64,000 bases of DNA from Zeimonas sp003577305 (GCA_030263385.1 SZOX01000006.1:1-64000); one strand, 5' to 3'. Numbered from the stretch's first letter, positions 8,120-16,672 are shown. Notes: a model not told the origin generated them from the letters alone. Numbers and translations are program-made.

Positions 8120-8884
8120 ATGAAGATTTCGGACAACGTGGTGCTGGTCACCGGCGGCGCTTCGGGACTGGGCGGGGCAACCGCGAAGATGGTGGTCGAC
8201 GCCGGGGGCGCCGCGCTGATCGCCGACGTGAACACCGGACTGGGCGAGCGCTACGCGGCCGAACTGGGCGCGCGCGCGAAGTTCGTGCGCTGCGACGTCA
8301 CCGCCGAAGCCGACGCGCGGGCCGCGGTCGAGGCGGCGCAATCGATGGGCCGGCTCGTCGGGCTGGTCAACTGCGCCGGCATCGGCCCTGCGGCCAAGAC
8401 GGTCGGCAAGGACGGCCCGCATCCGCTCGAGATGTTCTCCAAAGTGATCGGCATCAACCTGATCGGCACCTTCAACATGATCCGGCTGGCCGCGGCCGCG
8501 ATGACGAAGAACGCGCCCAACGACGAAGGCGAGCGCGGCGTGATCGTGAACACCGCTTCGGTGGCCGCCTTCGACGGCCAGATCGGCCAGGCAGCCTACT
8601 CGGCCTCGAAGGGCGGCATCGTCGGCATGACGCTGCCGATCGCGCGCGACCTCTCGCGCGACGGCGTGCGCGTGGTCACGATCGCGCCCGGCCTGTTCCT
8701 CACGCCGCTGCTCGCCGGCATGCCGCAGGACGTGCAGGAGTCGCTCGGGCGCCAGGTGCCCTTCCCCCCGCGGCTCGGCCGGCCCGAGGAATACGCGCAG
8801 ATGGTTGCGCACATCTTCGCCAACACGATGCTCAACGGCGAGACGATCCGGCTCGACGGAGCGATCCGGATGGCGCCGCGCTGA
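8120..8884 (+). CDS. SDR-family 3-hydroxyacyl-CoA dehydrogenase-like oxidoreductase
   Basis: 254-aa NAD(P)-dependent short-chain dehydrogenase. Cofactor motif TGGASGLG near residue 12, NCAGIG, catalytic Ser in NTASVAAF, and the YSASK active-site pair; Asp in IADVN after strand 2 favours NAD. Overall pattern (GQIGQAAYSASKGGIVGMTLPIARDL and PRLGRPEEYAQMVAHI) resembles type II 3-hydroxyacyl-CoA dehydrogenases (the HSD17B10 group) active in fatty-acid or branched-chain oxidation. ATG at 8120 has GGAGG 6 bases upstream. Stands alone, so the substrate is inferred only from family. Confidence 0.88.
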   Translation: MKISDNVVLVTGGASGLGGATAKMVVDAGGAALIADVNTGLGERYAAELGARAKFVRCDVTAEADARAAVEAAQSMGRLVGLVNCAGIGPAAKTVGKDGPHPLEMFSKVIGINLIGTFNMIRLAAAAMTKNAPNDEGERGVIVNTASVAAFDGQIGQAAYSASKGGIVGMTLPIARDLSRDGVRVVTIAPGLFLTPLLAGMPQDVQESLGRQVPFPPRLGRPEEYAQMVAHIFANTMLNGETIRLDGAIRMAPR

Positions 8885-8982
8885 TCGCCGGCGCGGCGCA
8901 CCACGGCCGCCCGCCGTGACGCAGGCGTCCGCGGCACCGGGCGTCCGCGGCACCTGTGCCCGTGGCGCCCACTCCGTGGCGC

Positions 8983-10323
8983 CTACTCTTCGGGCGGCAT
9001 CGGCGTCACGCCGACCGCCGCCTCGATCCAGCGCCCGAGCGCGAGCAGCGCCGCGTCGCCGTCGCGGCTGCCGACCACCTGCAGGCCCATCGGCAGTCCC
9101 TCGACCAGGCCCACCGGAATGCTGAGCGCGGGAAGCCCCGCCAGCGAGAAGGGCAGCGTCTGGCCGAGCACCGCCTCGCGTACCGTGGTGCGCCCGCCCT
9201 CCACTTCCACCTCGTCCTGTCCGCGCAGCGGCGGCAGCACCGCGCTGGTGGGCAGCACCAGCGCGTCGCAGTCGGCCAGCAGCGCGTCGAGTTGCGCGCA
9301 GACGCGCTCGCGCGCCTTCAGCGCGTCGATGTAGCTGCAGGCAGCCAGCGAGCGGCCCGCCTGCAGCGCCGGCAGCACCAACTCGGAGAAACCGGGCGCC
9401 CCGGCGGCGAGCGCGGCGCGATGCACCCACGCCGCCTCGGCGCGCACGATCGGGGTGTAGCACTGCCAGGCCTGCGCGAAGGCCGGGGAATCGACCTCGG
9501 CGAGCTCGGCGTGCTCCTGTGACAGGCTGGCCAGCAGCTCCTCGAAGGCTGCGCGCACCGCCGGCTGAAGACGCCCGGCCAGCCAGGCCGCAGGCACCGC
9601 GATGCGCGGCCGGCGCGCGGGCGCACCGTGATCGACGCGCCGGCGCGCCATCGTCTCGAACAGCGCCGCGCAGTCGTCGACGCAGCGCGCCAGCGGCCCG
9701 GCGTGGTCGCAGGTCCAGGACAGATGCAGCGCGCCGCCCAGCGGAATCGCGCCGAAGCTCGGCTTGAAGCCGGTCACGCCGCAAAACGCCGCCGGAATGC
9801 GCACCGAGCCGCCGGTGTCGCTGCCGATCGCGGCCATGCCGATGCCGGTGGCCACGGCGACCGCGGCGCCGCTGGAAGAACCGCCGGACTGGCGCGCCGG
9901 GTCGAACGGATTCCTCACGTCGCCGGTCCAGCGGTTCTCGCCGGTGGCGCCGAGCGCGATCTCGTGCATGTTGGTCTTGGCGAACACGAGCGCACCGGCC
10001 TCGCGCAGCCGCGCGACGAGCACCGCCTCCTCGCGATCGAGCGGCGGCAGCGGTGCGCGCGTTCCGGCCGCAAGCGGCATGCCGCGCACCGCGAAGAGAT
10101 CCTTGATCGACACCGGAATGCCGTGCAAGCGGCCGCGCAACCGCCCGGCCCTCGCCTCGGCGTCGAGCTGGTGCGCCTCGCGCAGCGCGGCATCCCAGTC
10201 GACGTAGGCGATCGGGTTGAGGTCGGCTGCGCGCCCGGCCTGGATCTGCGCCGACTCGATCAGCGCCTGCGCAGTCGCGGCGCCACGCGCGATCGATTCG
10301 ACGGTCTCGACGACTGTGGCCAT
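8983..10323 (-). CDS. Amidase-signature family amidase
   Basis: 446-aa amidohydrolase of the GatA/amidase-signature family. The Ser-cisSer-Lys triad is intact: Lys in HGIPVSIKDLFAV, the Gly/Ser-rich QSGGSSSGAAVAVATG, and the Ser nucleophile region GSDTGGSVRIPAAFCG. GatB and GatC are absent nearby, so it is more likely a free amidase than tRNA amidotransferase. Start: ATG at 10323 leaves 45 bases to the divergent GGT gene; an upstream ATG at 10362 would leave 6. Neither has a convincing ribosome site. Substrate unknown; pairing with gamma-glutamyltranspeptidase hints at amide/glutathione nitrogen scavenging (inference). Confidence 0.9.
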   Translation of the reverse strand: MATVVETVESIARGAATAQALIESAQIQAGRAADLNPIAYVDWDAALREAHQLDAEARAGRLRGRLHGIPVSIKDLFAVRGMPLAAGTRAPLPPLDREEAVLVARLREAGALVFAKTNMHEIALGATGENRWTGDVRNPFDPARQSGGSSSGAAVAVATGIGMAAIGSDTGGSVRIPAAFCGVTGFKPSFGAIPLGGALHLSWTCDHAGPLARCVDDCAALFETMARRRVDHGAPARRPRIAVPAAWLAGRLQPAVRAAFEELLASLSQEHAELAEVDSPAFAQAWQCYTPIVRAEAAWVHRAALAAGAPGFSELVLPALQAGRSLAACSYIDALKARERVCAQLDALLADCDALVLPTSAVLPPLRGQDEVEVEGGRTTVREAVLGQTLPFSLAGLPALSIPVGLVEGLPMGLQVVGSRDGDAALLALGRWIEAAVGVTPMPPEE

Positions 10324-10368
10324 GGGATCCGGACACGAGGGAATCGAGGGCGAAGTTATCATGAACCG

Positions 10369-12210
10369 ATGCGCGCGAAGGCTTCGCTACTCCGGCTCGC
10401 GGCCGCGCCGATGCTCGCGCTCGCCTGCGCGGCGGCAAGCGTCGCCGCCGCCCCCGCGCGCGCCGACACTCTCCGGCCGGCGCAGCCGGAGGCCGCCAGC
10501 GGCCATCGCGAGCGCCGCGCCGCGCACGCGCACCGCTACATGGCGGTCACCGCGCATCCGCAGGCATCGCGCGCCGCGTTCGAGGTGCTCGCCGCCGGCG
10601 GCAGCGCGGTCGACGCCGCGATTGCCGCGCAGATGGTGCTCACGCTGGTCGAGCCGCAGTCCTCGGGCATCGGCGGCGGCGGCTTCCTGCTGCACTACGA
10701 CGCGCGCGAGCGCTCGGTGCGCGCGTACGACGGCCGCGAGACCGCGCCCGCAGGAGTCGGCGCAGACCTGTTCCTGGACAGCGACGGCGCGCGGCTCGCC
10801 TTCTTCGACGCCGCGGTGGGCGGGCGCGCGGTCGGGGTGCCCGGGCTGGTGCGCATGCTCGAGCTGGCGCACGCGCGCCACGGCAGGCTGGCCTGGGCAC
10901 GCCTGTTCGAGCCCGCGATCCGCCTGGCTCGCGAGGGCTTCGAGGTCGGGCCGCGGCTGCATCGCCTGCTCGCACGCGATCCGCACCTGCGCGCAGACCC
11001 GGCGGCTGCGGCGCTCTACTACGACGCGCAGGGCCACGCGTGGCCGGTGGGCCACCGGCTGCGCAACCCGGCACTCGCCGACACGCTGTCGCTGATCGCC
11101 GCCGGCGGCAGCCTGGCACTGCACGCAGGGCAGGTGGCGCGCGACATCGTGGCGGCGGTGCGCGCGCATCCGCGCAACCCGGGTTCGCTCGGCGAACGCG
11201 ATCTCGCGTTCTACCGCGCGCTCGAGCGTGCGCCGCTGTGCACCGTGCATCGCCGCTACCGGGTCTGCGGCATGCCGCCGCCCTCTTCGGGCGCGATCGC
11301 GATCGCGCAGATGCTCGCGTACTGGCGCGCGGCGCCCCCCGGCACGCGGCTCGCAGCGCCCGACGGCCGGCTCGACCCCGATGGCGCGCACCGCTTCACC
11401 GAAGCCGCGCGGCTCGCCTTCGCCGATCGCGACCGCTACGTCGCCGACACCGATTTCGTCGCGCTGCCCGGCCAGCGCCGCGGCGAGCCGGCGGCCGCGC
11501 TGCCCGGCACGCTGCTCGACCCGGTGTACCTCGCCGCGCGCGCCGCGCTGATCGGCGCGCATTCGATGGTGCAGGCGCCTGCCGGCGTGCCGGCCGGCGT
11601 ACACGACCGCGACGGGGCCGCAAGCGGCTGGAGCCCGGAACTGGCCGCCACCACGCACCTGTCGATCGTCGATGCGCGCGGCAACGCGGTCGCGATGACC
11701 AGTTCGATCGAGAACGCGTTCGGCGCGCGCGTGCTGGTGCGCGGCTTCCTGCTGAACAACCAGTTGACCGACTTCTCGTTCGCACCCGAACGCGACGGCA
11801 GCCCGGTCGCGAACCGGGTGCAGCCCGGCAAGCGTCCGCGCAGCGCGATGTCGCCGACGATCGTGCTCGACCGGACCAGCGGCGCGCTGGTGCTCGCGAT
11901 CGGCTCGCCCGGCGGCCCGTCGATCGTGTCCTACGTCGCGCGGGTGCTGATCGAGACGCTCGACGACGGCATCGGGCTGCAGCGCGCGGTGTCGGCCCCG
12001 AACCTGGGCAGCCGCAACGGCCCGACCCAGCTGGAGCGCGGCCGCGTCGAGCCGGCGCTGGGCGCCGCGCTGGCCGCGCGCGGCCATCCGGTAGAGTACG
12101 TCGACATGACGAGCGGCCTGCACGGCATCGCGCGCCGCTGCGACGAGCGCGGCTGCCGGCTCGAAGGCGGCGCCGATCCGCGGCGCGAAGGGCTCGCGCT
12201 CGGCCGCTGA
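10369..12210 (+). CDS. ggt: Gamma-glutamyltranspeptidase, exported
   Basis: Periplasmic N-terminal-nucleophile hydrolase that cleaves gamma-glutamyl bonds, chiefly glutathione. 613 aa. Signal peptide at residues 1-32 (positively charged start, then AAAPMLALACAAASVAAAPARA). The maturation site is TTHLSIVD with the nucleophile Thr at about residue 428, giving a roughly 186-residue small subunit, close to the E. coli enzyme; MTSSIENAFG and KRPRSAMSPTIV with GSPGGPSI complete the substrate pocket. Divergent from the amidase. Some family members act on other gamma-glutamyl compounds or cephalosporins. Confidence 0.92.
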   Translation: MRAKASLLRLAAAPMLALACAAASVAAAPARADTLRPAQPEAASGHRERRAAHAHRYMAVTAHPQASRAAFEVLAAGGSAVDAAIAAQMVLTLVEPQSSGIGGGGFLLHYDARERSVRAYDGRETAPAGVGADLFLDSDGARLAFFDAAVGGRAVGVPGLVRMLELAHARHGRLAWARLFEPAIRLAREGFEVGPRLHRLLARDPHLRADPAAAALYYDAQGHAWPVGHRLRNPALADTLSLIAAGGSLALHAGQVARDIVAAVRAHPRNPGSLGERDLAFYRALERAPLCTVHRRYRVCGMPPPSSGAIAIAQMLAYWRAAPPGTRLAAPDGRLDPDGAHRFTEAARLAFADRDRYVADTDFVALPGQRRGEPAAALPGTLLDPVYLAARAALIGAHSMVQAPAGVPAGVHDRDGAASGWSPELAATTHLSIVDARGNAVAMTSSIENAFGARVLVRGFLLNNQLTDFSFAPERDGSPVANRVQPGKRPRSAMSPTIVLDRTSGALVLAIGSPGGPSIVSYVARVLIETLDDGIGLQRAVSAPNLGSRNGPTQLERGRVEPALGAALAARGHPVEYVDMTSGLHGIARRCDERGCRLEGGADPRREGLALGR

Positions 12211-12231
12211 GCGCACGACGGAGACGCAATC

Positions 12232-12516
12232 ATGGAACGACGCCCCCTGCGCGGCGGCCGCCTGAAGGCGGCCGGCTACGACGCGCGCGAACAGCGCCTC
12301 GAGATCGACTTCGTCGACGGCGAGCGGCGCATCTTCGAGGCGGTTCCGCCCGAGGTCTGGCGGCGGCTGCTCGCCGCGCCCAATCCGGCCTCGTTCTACG
12401 CCGACCGGATCGAGGAGGAATACGCGGTGACGCGCGCGCGTACCGAGGGCCGCGACGACGCGCGCTCGAGACTCGACTCGCTGTTCGGCCCGGACCCCGG
12501 CAAGACCGACGCGTGA
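12232..12516 (+). CDS. KTSC-domain-like small protein
   Basis: 94-aa protein, 21 bases after ggt. Core AAGYDAREQRLEIDFVDGERRIFEAVPPEVWRRLLAAP followed by a Phe-Tyr and DRIEEEY resembles the KTSC domain (a short beta-rich domain of unknown function also found at the end of some lysyl-tRNA synthetases). The closing Arg-rich and acidic tail is not recognisable. It may be co-transcribed with earP, which begins within 30 bases. Function not known. Confidence 0.7.
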   Translation: MERRPLRGGRLKAAGYDAREQRLEIDFVDGERRIFEAVPPEVWRRLLAAPNPASFYADRIEEEYAVTRARTEGRDDARSRLDSLFGPDPGKTDA

Positions 12517-12543
12517 GCAGCGGTGAGCAGCCGTGAGCGACCC

Positions 12544-13632
12544 GTGAATCTCGCCGCGCGCATCCTGTGCCGGGTCGTCGACAACTTCGGCGACGCCGGC
12601 GTGGCCTGGCGGCTGGCGCGCCAGCTGTCGGGCGAATTCGGCTGGCAGGTCACGCTCACGATCGACCGCCCCGAACTCCTCGCCCGCTTCGGAGCCGACC
12701 CGCGCGGCGCGGTGCGGGTCGAAGCCTGGCCGGGCGACGATCGAACGCCACGCGCCGACGACGTGCTGATCGGCGCCTTCGGCGTCGAGCCGCCGCCGCC
12801 GCTGCGCGCAGCGCTGGCCGGCGCAGCGCGCCGGCCGCTGTGGGTCAATCTCGAACACCTGAGCGCCGAGAACTGGATCGAGGGTTGCCACGGGCTCGCT
12901 TCGGTCCGGCCCGCCGACGGCGCGATCGAGCACTTCTTCTACCCCGGGTTCACCGCCGCCAGCGGCGGATTGCTGCGCGAGCGCTCGCTGGTCACCCGGC
13001 GCGACGCCTTCGCGGACTCGCCGGCGCAGCGCGAGTTCCTCGAGCGGCTCGGCGTGGCGCCCGGGCGCGACGAGCGGCTGCTGACGCTGTTCTGCTATCC
13101 CGATGCCCCGCTCGCCGAATGGTTCGACGCGCTGGCCGGGGGCACCCGGACCCATCGCGTACTGGTGCCTCGGGGCACCGCCGAAGAGGCGATCGCGGCC
13201 TTCTTCGGCGCCTCGCCACGGCACGGCGAGTCGTTGCGCCGCGGCGCGCTGCGGGTGCAGCGCATCCCGTTCCTGTCGCACGACGACTACGATCGGCTGC
13301 TGTGGAGCGCCGACCTGAACTTCGTGCGCGGCGAGGACTCCTGGATCCGGGCGCACTGGGCGGCGCGCCCTTTCGTCTGGCAGCCGTACGTGCAGGCCGG
13401 GCAGGCGCACCACGTGAAGCTGCAGGCGTTTCTCGGGCGCCTCGACGCCGGCCCCGTGGTCGACACGATGATGCGCGCCTGGAGCGGCGCTGGTGCGATC
13501 GGCCCGGCATGGGCCGCGTTCGAAGCCGCGCTGCCTGCGCTCGTGCCGGCCTACCGGGCGTGGTCGTCGAGCCTGGCCGCGCAGGCCGACCTCGCGACGC
13601 GGCTGGTCGAATTCTGCGCCGACCGGCTATAA
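12544..13632 (+). CDS. earP: EF-P arginine-32 rhamnosyltransferase
   Basis: Transfers rhamnose from dTDP-rhamnose to Arg32 of elongation factor P. About 362 aa from the GTG at 12544, which yields the normal N-terminus RILCRVVDNFGDAGVAWRLARQL (an alternative GTG at 12523 adds 7 residues). Family marks visible: the N-terminal VVDNFGDAGV loop with the catalytic Asp, and the C-terminal nucleotide-sugar site with RGEDSWIRAHWAARPFVWQPY. efp follows immediately, the pairing that defines this system. Cytoplasmic; needed for relief of ribosome stalling at polyproline. Confidence 0.95.
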   Translation: MNLAARILCRVVDNFGDAGVAWRLARQLSGEFGWQVTLTIDRPELLARFGADPRGAVRVEAWPGDDRTPRADDVLIGAFGVEPPPPLRAALAGAARRPLWVNLEHLSAENWIEGCHGLASVRPADGAIEHFFYPGFTAASGGLLRERSLVTRRDAFADSPAQREFLERLGVAPGRDERLLTLFCYPDAPLAEWFDALAGGTRTHRVLVPRGTAEEAIAAFFGASPRHGESLRRGALRVQRIPFLSHDDYDRLLWSADLNFVRGEDSWIRAHWAARPFVWQPYVQAGQAHHVKLQAFLGRLDAGPVVDTMMRAWSGAGAIGPAWAAFEAALPALVPAYRAWSSSLAAQADLATRLVEFCADRL

Positions 13633-13633
13633 T
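13628..13633 (+). promoter_or_regulatory. -10 element of the efp promoter
   Basis: A perfect TATAAT overlapping the earP stop codon, 38 bases before the efp ATG. No strong -35 hexamer is visible at 16-18 bases upstream. It suggests efp has its own promoter in addition to read-through from earP. Confidence 0.5.
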
Positions 13634-13670
13634 CGAAGGTTGATCGCAACATTCACCAGTAGTACGCCCC

Positions 13671-14234
13671 ATGAAAATCGCCCAGGAACTGCGCACCGGA
13701 AACGTCGTCATGATCGGCAAGGACCCGATGGTGGTCCAGAGGGCCGAATTCAACAAATCCGGCCGCAACGCCTCGGTCGTGAAGATGAAGCTGAAGAACC
13801 TGCTGAACGGCTGGTCCACCGAGACGGTCTACAAGGCCGACGAGAAGTTCGAGGTTCTGGTGCTCGACAAGAAGGACGTCACCTTCTCGTACTTCGCCGA
13901 CCCGATGTATGTCTTCGTCGACGCCGACTACAACCAGTACGAGATCGAGCGCGAGAGCATGGGCGACGTGCTCAACTACATCGACGACGGCATGCCCTGC
14001 CAGGTCACGTTCTACGAAGGCCGGGCAATCGCGGTCGAGATGGAAAACAGCGTGGTGCGCGAGGTGGAATACACCGAGCCCGCGGTCAAGGGCGACACCT
14101 CGGGCAAGGTGATGAAGCCCGCGCGAATCAAGCCCACCGGCTTCGAGCTCGCGGTGCCCGCGTTCGTGGAGATCGGCGATCGCATCGAGATCGACACGCG
14201 CACCGCCGAGTACCGCAGCCGGGTGAAGGCCTGA
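13671..14234 (+). CDS. efp: Elongation factor P, Arg32 type
   Basis: Ribosome-associated factor that accelerates peptide bond formation at consecutive prolines. 187 aa with three beta-barrel domains. The exposed loop of domain I reads NKSGRNASV and its Arg is residue 32, the residue rhamnosylated by EarP; there is no Lys34-type loop and no epmA/epmB nearby. The C-terminal domain has the family ending GDRIEIDTRTAEYRSRV. Converges with the response regulator gene, whose stop is 7 bases away. Confidence 0.97.
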   Translation: MKIAQELRTGNVVMIGKDPMVVQRAEFNKSGRNASVVKMKLKNLLNGWSTETVYKADEKFEVLVLDKKDVTFSYFADPMYVFVDADYNQYEIERESMGDVLNYIDDGMPCQVTFYEGRAIAVEMENSVVREVEYTEPAVKGDTSGKVMKPARIKPTGFELAVPAFVEIGDRIEIDTRTAEYRSRVKA

Positions 14235-14241
14235 GGGCCGC

Positions 14242-15072
14242 TCAGGCGAAGCTGTAGTCGCCGTCGGCGCGGCGCCGCCGCGCCAGCTTCCTCAACTGGC
14301 GCTGCACCGTGTCGCGCAGCGCCTGCATCGAGACCGGCTTCACCAGGTAGCTGTTGCAGCCGGCGAGCGCACCCCGCGCCAGGTCGAACGGCGACGAGCG
14401 GCTCGTGAGGATCACCACCGGGATGCCGCGCAGCGCCCGATTGCGCTTGATCGTCCGGGTGAGCCGGTAGCCGTCCATGTCGGGCATCACCACGTCGGCC
14501 AGCACAAGTTCGTAGCGGCGCATCGCCAGCACCTCGAGCGCCTCGCGCGCGCTGGCCACCGCCTCGCTGTCCAGGCCGATCTGGTGCAGCGCCAGCGAAA
14601 GCTGGCGACGCACCGTGGGGCTGTCGTCGACGATCAGCGCCCGCGGGCGGCGACGCTCGCCGTGCTCGGGCACCATCAACCCGTCCTCCAGCGCCTGCGC
14701 TGCCTCGGCGTCGCGCCGACGCTCGACGAGCGCGTCGACCACGCGGTTCAGGGCGAACAGCACCTGCGCCACGAAGTTGCTCTGCAGCAGATCGTCGACC
14801 GGACGCTGCGGATCGGCGCGCCGCCCCACCCTCAGCACCGCATCCTCCTCCAGCACGCGGCGCAGCGTGTTCGCCACTTCGGGACCACCGGCGACGGTCA
14901 TGTCGACCAGCGCGATGTCGAACTCGCCCGGTCCGCGGGTGGTCGACAGCGAATAGCGATAGCGGTTGTGGCGCGCGTGGCGCAGCACGATCTCGAGCAG
15001 GCGCTGGAACTTCGTCGCGAGGCCGAACACGGCGACGCGGAATTCGGGTCTTGGGTCGGATGCCTGGACCAT
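14242..15072 (-). CDS. Response regulator with degenerate plus functional receiver domains
   Basis: About 276 aa with no DNA-binding output domain. Residues from about 10 to 120 look like a degenerate receiver (FRVAVFGLATKFQRLLEIVL, IALVDMT) lacking the acidic pair and the Lys. The C-terminal receiver is complete: acidic pair in ALIVDDSPTVRRQL, phospho-acceptor Asp in LADVVMPDMDGYRL, VILTSRS and SYLVKPVS. Start: ATG at 15072 has AGGAG nine bases upstream; an ATG at 15099 adds 9 residues. It may act by protein contact in a chemosensory or signalling pathway, as PilG/PilH-like proteins do; no partner kinase is adjacent. Confidence 0.85.
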   Translation of the reverse strand: MVQASDPRPEFRVAVFGLATKFQRLLEIVLRHARHNRYRYSLSTTRGPGEFDIALVDMTVAGGPEVANTLRRVLEEDAVLRVGRRADPQRPVDDLLQSNFVAQVLFALNRVVDALVERRRDAEAAQALEDGLMVPEHGERRRPRALIVDDSPTVRRQLSLALHQIGLDSEAVASAREALEVLAMRRYELVLADVVMPDMDGYRLTRTIKRNRALRGIPVVILTSRSSPFDLARGALAGCNSYLVKPVSMQALRDTVQRQLRKLARRRRADGDYSFA

Positions 15073-15099
15073 CTGGCTGTTCTCCTGCGGCGCGCTCAT

Positions 15100-15288
15100 C
15101 TCTTTGGCACGATTCTACCCGTCGACCCCTGCCTCCTGGCAAGCGTTCCTCCAGGAAAAAGCGTGTCATGGCAGCAACTTAGCAACGGTTGTTGATGTTG
15201 CATCGCAACCTGCGTAACGACTGCGACGGATCGCGCCGGCCGCGCGGCCCACGCAGCGGCCTTCTCGCTTCGAGAGCGCATCGGCCCG
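15100..15288. other. Upstream part of the response-regulator / argD intergenic region
   Basis: This stretch carries no credible gene. It lies between the divergent starts of the response regulator and argD. The argD promoter and its structured leader, listed separately, occupy 15289-15454. Confidence 0.4.
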
Positions 15289-15317
15289 TTGGCCGAAGGG
15301 CCACTTTCCCCTACAAT
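15289..15317 (+). promoter_or_regulatory. Promoter of argD-argF
   Basis: TTGGCC at 15289-15294 and TACAAT at 15312-15317 with an exact 17-base spacer, both matching the sigma-70 consensus at four or five of six positions. The expected start of transcription near 15324 leaves a leader of about 130 nt before the argD ATG. Confidence 0.6.
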
Positions 15318-15329
15318 TCAACGGATTAG

Positions 15330-15431
15330 GGGGTCTGTTCACAGGCCCCGGAACGGCGGTCCGCGGATCTCTCCCGGGGTGCGGGGCAGGCACGCAACCG
15401 CCGTTCGTGTTTTCCGGGCGCCGCAGCCCGG
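15330..15431 (+). promoter_or_regulatory. Structured 5' leader of argD-argF (possible attenuator or cis-regulatory RNA)
   Basis: Three inverted repeats lie in the leader: an 8-bp stem with a 4-base loop (15330-15337 with 15342-15349, one G-U pair); a perfect 10-bp stem, GAACGGCGGT at 15351-15360 with ACCGCCGTTC at 15397-15406, followed by GTGTTTT as in an intrinsic terminator; and a 6-bp hairpin, CCGGGC 15414-15419 with GCCCGG 15426-15431, just before the ribosome site. An alternative stem, CCCCGG 15346-15351 with CCGGGG 15374-15379, competes with the first two. Seen directly; regulation is inferred. Confidence 0.45.
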
Positions 15432-15454
15432 CGCCCCCGCTCAGGAGCCACGAG

Positions 15455-16672
15455 ATGCCCGCGACGCAGCCCCTGATGAACACTTATGCCCGGCAGCCGG
15501 TGGCCTTTACCCACGGCGAGGGCGCGTGGCTCTACGACACCGCGGGCCGGCGCTACCTCGACTGCCTGGCCGGCATCGCGGTGAACACGCTCGGCCACAA
15601 CCACCCGAAGCTGGTGGCGGCGCTGCGCGAGCAGGTGGCGCGCCTGATTCACAGCTCGAACCTGTTCGAAGTGCCGCTGCAGACCGAACTGGGCGCCCGG
15701 CTGGTCGAGCTCTCGGGCATGACCAACGTCTTCTTCTGCAACTCCGGTCTCGAGGCGAACGAGGCGGCGCTGAAGATCGCGCGCAAGTACGGCCACGAAC
15801 GCGGCGTCGCCCGGCCCGAGGTGGTGGTCTACGAGCACGCGTTTCACGGCCGCTCGATCGCGACGCTGTCGGCCACCGGCAACGAAAAAGTGCAGAAGGG
15901 CTTCGAGCCGCTCGTCGAGGGTTTCGTGCGCGTGCCCCTGAACGATCTCGCCGCGCTCGAGCGCGTCGCGGCCGAGCGGCCCGACGTCGTCGCGGTATTC
16001 CTCGAGGCGATCCAGGGCGAAGGCGGCATCCAGCCGGCACGCATCGAATACCTGCGGGCGGTGCGCGAGTTGTGCGACCGCAAGGGCTGGCTGATGATGG
16101 TCGACGAGGTGCAGTGCGGCACCGGCCGCACCGGCAAGTGGTTCGCGCACCAGTGGGCGGGCGTGGTGCCCGACGTGATGCCGCTCGCCAAGGGCCTCGC
16201 CTCCGGCGTGCCGATCGGCGCAGTGGTGGCGCGCGGCGCCGCCGCGGAGGTGTTCGAGCCCGGCAACCACGGCACCACTTTCGGCGGCAATCCGCTGGCA
16301 ATGCGCGCCGGGCTGGTCACCATCGCGACGATGCAGGAGGAAGGCCTGGTCGAGAACGCCGCGCGTATCGGTCAATCGATCATGTCCGAACTCGGGCGCG
16401 AACTGGCCGGTGCGCCCGGCTTCGTGGAAGTGCGCGGCCAGGGCCTGATGATCGGCGTGGAGCTCGACCGGCCCTGCGGCGCGCTCGTCAGGCACGCGCT
16501 CGACGCCGGGCTGGTGCTCAACGTCACCGCCGATCGGGTGGTGCGGCTGCTGCCCCCGCTGGTGTTTCGCGCCGAGCACGCCGAGCAGCTGGTCGGCACG
16601 CTGGTTCCGCTGATCCGCGGTTTCCTGCAAGACAACCAGGCCACGGCCACCCGAGCGGCGGGCAGACCATGA
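15455..16672 (+). CDS. argD: Acetylornithine aminotransferase
   Basis: PLP-dependent class III aminotransferase converting N-acetylglutamate semialdehyde to N-acetylornithine in arginine synthesis. 405 aa. Clear blocks: NTYARQPVAFTHGEGAWLYD, FCNSGLEANEAALKIARKY, AFHGRSIATLSATGN, FLEAIQGEGGI, MVDEVQCGTGRTGKW and the PLP Lys in LAKGLASGVPIGAV (about residue 246). ATG at 15455 has AGGAG 7 bases upstream; a GTG at 15407 in frame is inside the leader hairpins. The stop overlaps the argF ATG, so the two are translationally coupled. Confidence 0.95.
   Translation: MPATQPLMNTYARQPVAFTHGEGAWLYDTAGRRYLDCLAGIAVNTLGHNHPKLVAALREQVARLIHSSNLFEVPLQTELGARLVELSGMTNVFFCNSGLEANEAALKIARKYGHERGVARPEVVVYEHAFHGRSIATLSATGNEKVQKGFEPLVEGFVRVPLNDLAALERVAAERPDVVAVFLEAIQGEGGIQPARIEYLRAVRELCDRKGWLMMVDEVQCGTGRTGKWFAHQWAGVVPDVMPLAKGLASGVPIGAVVARGAAAEVFEPGNHGTTFGGNPLAMRAGLVTIATMQEEGLVENAARIGQSIMSELGRELAGAPGFVEVRGQGLMIGVELDRPCGALVRHALDAGLVLNVTADRVVRLLPPLVFRAEHAEQLVGTLVPLIRGFLQDNQATATRAAGRP

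Noticed and set aside
10387..13413. 1008-codon minus-strand frame across ggt and earP
   Set aside because: Low-complexity His/Arg/Ala translation opposite clear genes with catalytic motifs; third-position GC bias explains the open frame.
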